From Rhodospirillales bacterium (GTDB lineage: Bacteria > Pseudomonadota > Alphaproteobacteria > Rhodospirillales > 2-02-FULL-58-16): DNA of 7,357 nucleotides. Below the pieces are notes generated by a model. That model saw nothing but the letters and a program-made list of their open reading frames with translations. It ran no database searches and was not told where the DNA came from. The DNA lies in assembly GCA_021775195.1 (NCBI GenBank), contig JAJFIG010000429.1:1-7357 (forward strand). Reading direction: 5' to 3'. Position 1 is the first letter of the stretch; each line of letters opens with the position of its first letter. Shown here piece after piece: positions 1 to 5,678 of the stretch. Position numbers and translations under genes: made by a program.

Positions 1-1187
1 CGCGCCTGTTCGGCTTCGACATGATGAGCGGCCCCGGCAAGCTCATGGGCTTGGCCGCCTATGGCAAGCCCCGGTTCGCGGCGCCGGATTTCACCGGCAA
101 TTTCAACGATGGCCCGCGAAAGCCCGGAGACAAGACCGCCCAACACTGGGCCGCCTTGGCCATGCACGAGGCGAGAAGAAAGGGCTACGACCTGTCGCCC
201 CTTGGCGACCTGACCCGCCTCACTGAGCCCCTGCCCGCCGATCTTGCAGCCAGCGTCCAGCATATGTTCGAGGAGACCATCCTCGGCGCCACCGAGGCCC
301 TCCACGGACTCTTGCGCCAAAATGGAATCAATACCGTGAACCTGTGCATGACCGGGGGCACGGCCCTCAACTGCCCGGCCAATACCCGGGCCCTGAATCA
401 GGGCCACTTCACCGACATCTTCATCGGGCCCGGGAGCATCGACAGCGGCTTGTCCATCGGCGCCGCACAGGCCCTCTATTACAACATCCTGGAAGCCGCC
501 CCGTTCGAGGGCAACAAGGATACGGGCGAATCGTGCGCCTTTCTCGGCCGGGAATTCGGCGATGACGCCATCGACGCCGCCTTGTCGCGCCATGGCGACC
601 GGGTCCGTGTCGAGCGCCTGCCCGATCCGGCCGCGGCCGCCGCGGCACTGCTCGCCGAGGACAAGGTCATCGGCTGGTTCGAAGGCCGCAGCGAGCTCGG
701 CCCGCGCGCCCTCGGCCATCGTTCGATCCTTGCCAACCCCATGCACGCGGACAACTGGCAGCGGGTCAACGACATCAAGGGACGCGAACCATGGCGACCC
801 TTCGCACCCGCCGTCCTCGAGGAAAAAGCGGCCGAGTGGTTCACGGGCGGGCCCTCAAGCTCGCCGTTCATGTTGTTCACGGCCCAGGTTGCCTCCGACC
901 GGTTGCCGGCAATCACCCACAGGGACGGCTCCGCGCGCGTCCAGACGGTATCGCCCCGGGTCGGCCGATTTTACGATCTGCTGCGCCATTTCGAACGGAT
1001 TTCCGGAGTGCCCGTGGTACTCAACACCTCGTTCAACGGCCCCGGCGAACCGATTGTCGAAACCCCCGACGATGCCCTCGGGTTCTTTGTCGGCTCGGAT
1101 CTTAACGCCCTGTTCCTGGAAGACCGGATGGTCCTTCACGCCGCGTCCGATCTCCAATTCCCGGAACCGCCCTCCCCGACCGCGTAA
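1..1187 (+). CDS. NodU/CmcH-type O-carbamoyltransferase, 5'-truncated by window edge
   Basis: This family transfers the carbamoyl group of carbamoyl phosphate, via a carbamoyl-adenylate, to a hydroxyl of a sugar or antibiotic in the cytoplasm. The open frame runs through the left edge (first whole codon at base 3), so the ATG at 21 is internal; 394 residues are visible of roughly 550-600 usual for the family. Seen in order: SGPGKLMGLAAYG (nt 27-65) and MTGGTALNCPANTRAL (about 348-395) of the Kae1-like domain, then GPGSIDSGLSIGAA with its conserved Asp (about 427-468). The C-terminal YrdC-like carbamoyltransferase domain starts with GWFEGRSELGPRALGHRSIL (about 672-731), followed by IKGREPWRPFAPAVL (about 774-818) and VVLNTSFNGPGEPIVETP (about 1015-1068). 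The N-terminal metal-binding His motif lies outside the window. No frameshift is seen. Family assignment is firm; the acceptor is unknown. It is followed 93 bp later by an NTF2-like gene and a GMC oxidoreductase, which suggests a tailoring role. Confidence 0.95.
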   Translation, partial: RLFGFDMMSGPGKLMGLAAYGKPRFAAPDFTGNFNDGPRKPGDKTAQHWAALAMHEARRKGYDLSPLGDLTRLTEPLPADLAASVQHMFEETILGATEALHGLLRQNGINTVNLCMTGGTALNCPANTRALNQGHFTDIFIGPGSIDSGLSIGAAQALYYNILEAAPFEGNKDTGESCAFLGREFGDDAIDAALSRHGDRVRVERLPDPAAAAAALLAEDKVIGWFEGRSELGPRALGHRSILANPMHADNWQRVNDIKGREPWRPFAPAVLEEKAAEWFTGGPSSSPFMLFTAQVASDRLPAITHRDGSARVQTVSPRVGRFYDLLRHFERISGVPVVLNTSFNGPGEPIVETPDDALGFFVGSDLNALFLEDRMVLHAASDLQFPEPPSPTA

Positions 1188-1270
1188 GCTCTGAGAACCA
1201 AACCTTAACTCTTTCCAGCCTAGAAGTGCATTCGGGGTTTGCCCGGCCGATAGCTGAAACAACAGCGAAC

Positions 1271-1274
1271 GAGG
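1271..1274 (+). promoter_or_regulatory. Ribosome binding site of the NTF2-like gene
   Basis: GAGG lies 6 nt before the ATG at 1281 and supports that start codon. Confidence 0.6.
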
Positions 1275-1280
1275 TAGCGG

Positions 1281-1700
1281 ATGACCGACCAGGAATCAGT
1301 GAGAGCCGCCAACGACGAATACTACAGGGCCTATAACGCCCGCGATTTCGAAGCCATGGAAAAGATCTGGGCGAAGAACGTCCCTGTAACCTGCATCCAT
1401 GCAAGCTATCCCAAGCTGACAAACCGCGACGACGTCCTGAAGAGCTACAAGGTGATCTTCGAGGTTCCCAATCTTCCTGAGTCAATCCACCAGCAGGACG
1501 ACTTCGTGGTCACCGGTGACGTCGCCCTGGTGACCGCCTACGAACGGTGGTCCGGCGGTCAGAAGGTCTTCGCATCGAGCAAGGTTTTCATCCGCGAGGA
1601 TGGTGAATGGAAACTATTCCTTCATCACTCCAGCCAGGTAACCCAGCGGGTCTTGCGTTCCGGCAAGGAAAGGCAGAAAAAGAACGGGGATGGAGGCTGA
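1281..1700 (+). CDS. NTF2-like / SnoaL_3-type small protein
   Basis: A 139-residue protein of the NTF2-like superfamily (SnoaL/ketosteroid-isomerase fold), which forms a cone-shaped alpha+beta barrel with a deep pocket. Members are isomerases, cyclases, ligand-binding or accessory proteins, so the fold alone does not give a reaction. Seen: N-terminal helix with NDEYYRAYNARDFEAMEKIW (residues 11-30), CIHASYPKLTNRDDVLKSY (38-56), a long helix, then strands VVTGDVALVTAYERW (76-90), KVFASSKVFIREDGEWKLFLHHSS (95-118). The pattern of a His after strand one, an Asp-Val-Ala strand and a C-terminal HHSS is typical of SnoaL_3/DUF4440-type members. Residues 123-139 form a basic, probably disordered tail. 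No signal peptide; cytoplasmic. It lies 93 bp after the carbamoyltransferase and 90 bp before the GMC oxidoreductase, same strand, so co-transcription is plausible. Family call good; function not known. Confidence 0.88.
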   Translation: MTDQESVRAANDEYYRAYNARDFEAMEKIWAKNVPVTCIHASYPKLTNRDDVLKSYKVIFEVPNLPESIHQQDDFVVTGDVALVTAYERWSGGQKVFASSKVFIREDGEWKLFLHHSSQVTQRVLRSGKERQKKNGDGG

Positions 1701-1780
1701 ACGAAAAACAGGTTCCGAGGCGACAGCCGCCGGTTTAGTTGTTCGCCTGCGCCCCGCCAACTCCGCATCTAACTTGATCT

Positions 1781-1785
1781 GGAGG
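1781..1785 (+). promoter_or_regulatory. Ribosome binding site deciding the GTG start of the GMC oxidoreductase
   Basis: A perfect GGAGG core lies 5 nt before GTG at 1791. This fixes the start as GTG; the FAD-binding motif begins only about 20 residues later, so a downstream start would damage the fold. Confidence 0.75.
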
Positions 1786-1790
1786 CACCA

Positions 1791-3299
1791 GTGATCATCG
1801 ACAGCCGCGACCTGCCCGACGGCGAAACCATCGAAACCGACGTCTGCATTATCGGCGGCGGCGCCGCCGGCATCGCCCTGGCGCGGGAGTTCAAAGACCA
1901 GCAGGTTCGAGTCTGCGTCGTCGAAAGCGGCGGGCTGGAGTTGGACCCACGGGTCGAAGCCCTGAGCGCCGGCGAAAACGTCGGCCCCTATGCCGTCAAT
2001 CTGGAGAGCAGGAACCGCTGTCTTGGCGGCTCGACCGCGTCATGGGGAGGGAATTGCGCCCCGTTCGATCCCATCGATTTCGAACCCCGGGAGTACAACC
2101 CGCTGGCGGTTTGGCCGATGGCCATTTCCGAACTGGAGAAATACAACGCCCGGGTCGCCGAACTCGTTGGCCTGGATTCGGCACGGTTCGATCCCGAAGA
2201 GTTGGCAGGTGCGGACCCCTCTTTCGCCGAAAAACGTATTTCATTTCCCGACTCCCCTGTCCGAACCAAAATCTTTTACCGCAACCGGAATTTGTTCGGT
2301 CAAACCTTCCGCGAAGACCTGGCCAGCGAAGACTCCAACATCCAGGTCTACCTTCACGCCTCGGCAACAAACCTCAAAACAGACGGAGACGGACAGGTTG
2401 TTTCCGAGGCCGAACTCGGCTGCCTGAACGGCAAGCGTTTCAGTATCAAGGCCGGCCAGTTCGTCCTCGCCGCCGGCATCGAGAACGCCCGCATCCTCCT
2501 GTTATCGCGGGACACCCACAAGCAGGGCCTTGGCAACCAGCACGACGTCGTCGGGCGGTACTTCATGAGCCACCTGCTTTTCATGTCCGGCATCACCATC
2601 CCCAGCAGACCCGATGTCGACGTCAGCTTCTATGAAGTCGCATTTCATACCGACGACTTCAATGCCGACCACATCCGGGCATTCGGCGGCCTTCAATTGA
2701 GCCCGGAAGCTCAACGGGAACATGGGTTACTGAATTACGTGACGTTCATCACGCCCTTGCAGCGGCAAACGCCCATGCTGACCCGGCGGATCGTCGCGCA
2801 CTACCGCTATGTGATGAAGAACTACAACATCCGCCGGGCATACGCCCTGCGCCATTTCTTCGAACAGGCCCCCTCAGAATCCAACCGCATCACACTGGGC
2901 GACGACAAGGACGCGCTTGGCCTGCCCAAGCTACGCATGGAATGGACAATTGGCGATCTGGAAAAGCACACCATCCGCCAGTCGCTGGGAATCCTCAACA
3001 CCGAATTCCGGCGCAATCGTTTCGGCATGATCCGCAACGACCTGCCGCCCCCGGAGGCCGATTGGCCGGCGGATCTGGCTACCGAATCCCTGCACTTCAT
3101 GGGCTCGACGCGAATGAGCGACAACCCCAAGACCGGAGTCGTCGATGCCAACTGCCGGGTTCACGGATTGGCAAACCTGTACGTCGCCGGCGGTTCGGTG
3201 ATCCCAAGCGGTGGTGCCACCATGGTGACCTTCAACATCCTGGCGCTCGCCCTGAGGCTGGCCGATCATCTGCGCCAGGAGATCGGCCAAGCGGCCTGA
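1791..3299 (+). CDS. GMC-family FAD-dependent oxidoreductase
   Basis: A 502-residue glucose-methanol-choline oxidoreductase; these flavoenzymes oxidise alcohols, sugars or sterols to carbonyls, passing electrons to oxygen, quinones or other acceptors. Seen: dinucleotide-binding GGGAAG (residues 22-27) with Glu45 of VVESGG for the ribose of FAD; LGGSTASWGGNCAPFDPIDF (78-97), the second FAD-contact region; VLAAGIENARILLLS (225-239), the family signature; VGRYFMSHL (254-262); and the C-terminal domain with HFMGSTRM (435-442), VVDANCRVHGLANLYVAGGS (449-468) and ILALALRLADHL. Length is normal for the bacterial group. H435 matches the catalytic His of the family, but M478 sits where a second catalytic His or Asn is usual, which may alter activity. 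There is no clear signal peptide, so it is probably cytoplasmic. It is last in the rightward gene group, 6 bp from the convergent GT1 gene. The substrate is unknown; a sugar or glycolipid alcohol is inferred from the neighbours. Confidence 0.95.
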   Translation: MIIDSRDLPDGETIETDVCIIGGGAAGIALAREFKDQQVRVCVVESGGLELDPRVEALSAGENVGPYAVNLESRNRCLGGSTASWGGNCAPFDPIDFEPREYNPLAVWPMAISELEKYNARVAELVGLDSARFDPEELAGADPSFAEKRISFPDSPVRTKIFYRNRNLFGQTFREDLASEDSNIQVYLHASATNLKTDGDGQVVSEAELGCLNGKRFSIKAGQFVLAAGIENARILLLSRDTHKQGLGNQHDVVGRYFMSHLLFMSGITIPSRPDVDVSFYEVAFHTDDFNADHIRAFGGLQLSPEAQREHGLLNYVTFITPLQRQTPMLTRRIVAHYRYVMKNYNIRRAYALRHFFEQAPSESNRITLGDDKDALGLPKLRMEWTIGDLEKHTIRQSLGILNTEFRRNRFGMIRNDLPPPEADWPADLATESLHFMGSTRMSDNPKTGVVDANCRVHGLANLYVAGGSVIPSGGATMVTFNILALALRLADHLRQEIGQAA

Positions 3300-3309
3300 A
3301 GTACTTCAG
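3296..3309. repeat. 14-bp perfect palindrome spanning two convergent stop codons
   Basis: CTGAAGTACTTCAG equals its own reverse complement. It contains the TGA of the GMC gene (3297-3299) and, on the other strand, the TGA of the GT1 gene (3308-3306). As RNA it could form at most a 5-bp stem with a 4-nt loop from either side, without a following U run, so a role as a two-way terminator is only a possibility. Confidence 0.6.
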
Positions 3310-4517
3310 TTCCCCTCGATCAGGGACAGACAGCGCTCGACGATCCGCGACAACACGTCGGTGTCCGGCGCCTGTTTGATGTCCGCCGCGATGGCCTGCG
3401 CCTTGGCCGCCAGTTCCCCGTTCTCGGCGGCCCCGCGCAGCACCGCAGCCATGTCGTCGGCGGAACTGTCTTTCGGCACGCTAATTCCGACGCCATTCCC
3501 GACCAGGGCTTCCGCCAGCAACGACCGTTCCAGATAGCGGGGCAGAACCACCTGGGGCCGCCCCATGCCAAGGCAGGCGGCCGCCGTGCCAAGGGCCCCG
3601 TAGTGAACGACCAGCGTGCATTTGGGCAGGATGTCACTGAACGGCATAGGCGCATCCAGCAGATGCAGCCCCGGCCTTTCCAATGTGCGCAGGTATTCGG
3701 GTTGCGCCCCGCGAAGGTAGACGGTCGCCGGCAAGCCCGCCTTGCTCAGGCCGTCGAGGAGCGTCCCATGATCGGGATGCTCCATCCCCATGTAGACGAA
3801 ACCGTGGTGCTCCTTGGCCGGCGGCACGGGATCGGGCAGCGGCTCCATCGGTCCGTCGGCCGGTTGTGTGCGGCGATTTCCATAGGGATCGATCAGCGGC
3901 AGAACGTAAACGAACTGCCCCTCGGCATCGAATATCGCCGGAAGCCTGGGAAGAGGTGGCGCGCCCCGCTCCCGTTGCACGGCGTTGATGTGGGACAACA
4001 GGTCCCTTTGACGGATCAGGGGTTTGACCTTCGGCCGCAGGACCGGAAAGGTCTCCAGGTGGGACGGCGGCATGGAAAACCCCGTTCCCATGGCAACCAC
4101 GGGAGCACGTCCGCGGGCGGCAATCCCCAGCCCGACGCTGTATTCGGCAACGACCAGCTTGGGTTCGACGAGGTCGATCAGACGGTCCCAGGCACTGAGA
4201 ACGGCATGGATCTTGTCGAGATTTCCGAACCCCGTGGAAACCAGAACATCGGCGAAGCTCGCGACCTGACCGAGCCGCAAAGCCGGCTCCGCCGGTGGCC
4301 GCCACACCGGTGCCTGTATTGCCGTAAATCCGTCCTTGCGAAGATGGGCCGCCGGCGTCACCACGTCGCGCAATGCGATGATCGGGTTGTGACCGTGTTC
4401 CCTGAGCCGCCGGGCAACCGCCAGCAGGGGCACCACGTGCCCGAGTCCGGCACCCATCTCCCATCCCATCAGAACGTTGGCCAAAACCGCTTTCCAGACT
4501 GTTCCCCGAAGCAACAC
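3306..4517 (-). CDS. GT1-type (GT-B fold) glycosyltransferase
   Basis: A 403-residue glycosyltransferase resembling the UDP-glucuronosyltransferase/MGT group (GT1), which moves a sugar from a nucleotide donor to a small-molecule, lipid or glycan acceptor. N-terminal domain: first strand running into MGWEMGAGLGHVVPLL (17-32), where GLGH is the usual acceptor-side motif; LVVAEYSVGLGIAA (121-134); MGTGFSMPP (143-151). C-terminal donor domain: FVYMGM (240-245), ATVYLRG (264-270) and VVHYGALGTAAACLGMGRPQ (303-322) with H305, the position of the donor-diphosphate His, then LPRYLERSLLAEAL. The usual HGG is HYG here. GTG 4517 is chosen because a strong Shine-Dalgarno precedes it and the first beta strand needs residues 8-17; the internal ATG at 4469 has no ribosome binding site. 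No signal peptide; cytoplasmic or membrane-associated. It starts 9 bp after the M23 peptidase stop. Donor and acceptor are unknown. Confidence 0.9.
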   Translation of the reverse strand: MLLRGTVWKAVLANVLMGWEMGAGLGHVVPLLAVARRLREHGHNPIIALRDVVTPAAHLRKDGFTAIQAPVWRPPAEPALRLGQVASFADVLVSTGFGNLDKIHAVLSAWDRLIDLVEPKLVVAEYSVGLGIAARGRAPVVAMGTGFSMPPSHLETFPVLRPKVKPLIRQRDLLSHINAVQRERGAPPLPRLPAIFDAEGQFVYVLPLIDPYGNRRTQPADGPMEPLPDPVPPAKEHHGFVYMGMEHPDHGTLLDGLSKAGLPATVYLRGAQPEYLRTLERPGLHLLDAPMPFSDILPKCTLVVHYGALGTAAACLGMGRPQVVLPRYLERSLLAEALVGNGVGISVPKDSSADDMAAVLRGAAENGELAAKAQAIAADIKQAPDTDVLSRIVERCLSLIEGN

Positions 4518-4523
4518 ATGTGA

Positions 4524-4528
4524 CCCTC
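4524..4528 (-). promoter_or_regulatory. Ribosome binding site of the GT1 gene, overlapping the upstream stop codon
   Basis: On the minus strand GAGGG shares its first two bases with the TGA stop of the peptidase gene (4529-4527) and lies 6 nt before GTG at 4517. An out-of-frame ATG at 4519-4517 overlaps this GTG but opens only a 16-codon frame. The arrangement suggests translational coupling and supports the GTG start. Confidence 0.65.
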
Positions 4529-5579
4529 AGCGCACCGTTACCTGGGACGTGATGGTGAATTCCTGCTGGTCCTTTTTGCCTTTGTCACGGATCACGCGAA
4601 CCTCGCCCTTGTAGTCGCCGGCGGGCCACGCCGGAGCTTTCCTTTTGCGGCCAAAAATATAAGCCGATCGTCCGCCAATGACCTTCTTGGTCGATTTGAG
4701 GACTTTTTGACCCCGAAGAACGGCTCGACCGTTGGGGTCGGTTATACTGAACACCATCGTATCACCGGGCTGCACCCAGAAAGCCTCGAACCAGAGGAAC
4801 AGTGCCGGGGCATCCCTCGGTATCGTCACCTGGTTCAAACGGCCGTCGCGGATATCGGCCAGGGTTGGTTTGTTCCCGGCAATACCGGCGTGGTACATCT
4901 GAACCGGCCGGTAACCCAACTGGGCAAGAACCTTGGGTTTCCACAGCGGTTTGTTGCCGAGGCTGCATTTCTCCGCCGCCAGGCCCACGAACGGATCAAC
5001 GACGGTTTTTCCATGCCTGACGGTGATGTGCACGTGGGGAAAGACGGTCCGACCGGAAAGACCGACCATACCCAATTGCTGTCCGGCCGCGACCTTGTCG
5101 CCGGTTCTGACGGTGACGCTTCCCTTGCGAAGATGGCAATACTGAATCGTCCAGCCCTCGCCGTGGCGGACATGGACGCCATTGCCGCAATCCTTCCCCT
5201 TGAGCGCCTTGCGCCCGCCAATCCTGCGCATGTCGACATCCGCCATTCCGTCACGGGTCCCGACCACAACGCCCGGCGCGGCCGCAATCACCGGAAAGCC
5301 TTTGCGCATGGCCGCAAGATCACGGATTGCGATATCCGTCCCTTTGTGCCCATCGTAAGTATGAACACCGCAACGATAGTCCTGAATGCCCCTGGTCGGA
5401 TCCGCATCCACATAATTCGCCACCCAGCAGTCATTACCGGGCGTGCAGCGGATCGGCAAGCCGAGGCTGAGCGTCCCTTTGGTGTCCTGAGCTCGGACAT
5501 CCGATGGGTCGAGCCCCCAAAGGGCCGCAACAAAGACGCCTGCAATGATCACACGCGCATACTGTCCAATGACCGTCAT
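4527..5579 (-). CDS. Secreted M23/LytM-family zinc metallopeptidase
   Basis: A 350-residue exported protein with an M23 (LytM/lysostaphin-type) endopeptidase domain, a family that cuts peptide cross-links of peptidoglycan or, when degenerate, activates amidases. Residues 1-30 form a Sec signal peptide: hydrophobic core IIAGVFVAALWG, then likely cleavage after VRA (A30/Q31). The catalytic domain spans about 70-200 with all expected ligands: H78 and D82 (HKGTD), H149 (QYCHL) and H182/H184 (HVH), so it is predicted to be active. Six cysteines in the mature protein (C45, C51, C70, C131, C148, C205) could form disulfides, in keeping with a periplasmic site. Residues about 230-350 form a second, strand-rich domain (PGDTMVFSITDPNGR, AGDYKGEVRVI) I cannot name; it may bind wall or glycan. 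ATG 5579 is preceded closely by GGAGAG. The gene sits 99 bp after the TPR gene and 9 bp before the GT1 gene. Confidence 0.93.
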   Translation of the reverse strand: MTVIGQYARVIIAGVFVAALWGLDPSDVRAQDTKGTLSLGLPIRCTPGNDCWVANYVDADPTRGIQDYRCGVHTYDGHKGTDIAIRDLAAMRKGFPVIAAAPGVVVGTRDGMADVDMRRIGGRKALKGKDCGNGVHVRHGEGWTIQYCHLRKGSVTVRTGDKVAAGQQLGMVGLSGRTVFPHVHITVRHGKTVVDPFVGLAAEKCSLGNKPLWKPKVLAQLGYRPVQMYHAGIAGNKPTLADIRDGRLNQVTIPRDAPALFLWFEAFWVQPGDTMVFSITDPNGRAVLRGQKVLKSTKKVIGGRSAYIFGRKRKAPAWPAGDYKGEVRVIRDKGKKDQQEFTITSQVTVR

Positions 5580-5581
5580 AT

Positions 5582-5587
5582 CTCTCC
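5582..5587 (-). promoter_or_regulatory. Ribosome binding site of the M23 peptidase gene
   Basis: GGAGAG on the minus strand, with its GGAG core 4 nt before ATG at 5579. The spacing is a little short, but there is no rival start that would keep the signal peptide. Confidence 0.55.
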
Positions 5588-5678
5588 AATAACAGCTTTA
5601 CCCCGGCACGCAAATGGATGGCATGCCTGCGGGCCCCGGTTCTCCAGCGGCCTTTTTGCACCCCAGATAGATAGTGCT

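Noticed and set aside
21..23. ATG at 21 as the start of the carbamoyltransferase
   Set aside because: The frame is open to the window edge and the codons before it (RLFGFD) continue the family motif, so the true start lies upstream of the window.
562..1194. 210-codon open frame inside the carbamoyltransferase in another frame
   Set aside because: Ser/Arg/Pro-rich composition typical of an out-of-frame reading of GC-rich DNA; the other frame carries all family motifs.
1718..1748. Inverted repeat AGGCGA/TCGCCT between the NTF2-like and GMC genes, considered as a terminator
   Set aside because: Only 6 bp of stem with a 19-nt loop and no following T run; within chance for this composition.
3603..4523. 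306-codon open frame on the plus strand opposite the GT1 gene
   Set aside because: It is antisense to a gene with clear GT-B motifs, has no recognisable domain and no good ribosome binding site. Long antisense frames are expected in GC-rich coding DNA.
5580..5678. Gap between the TPR and M23 genes, checked for a terminator, promoter or small RNA
   Set aside because: No stem followed by a T run, no clear -35/-10 pair and no small frame with a ribosome binding site; only the peptidase ribosome binding site is convincing.
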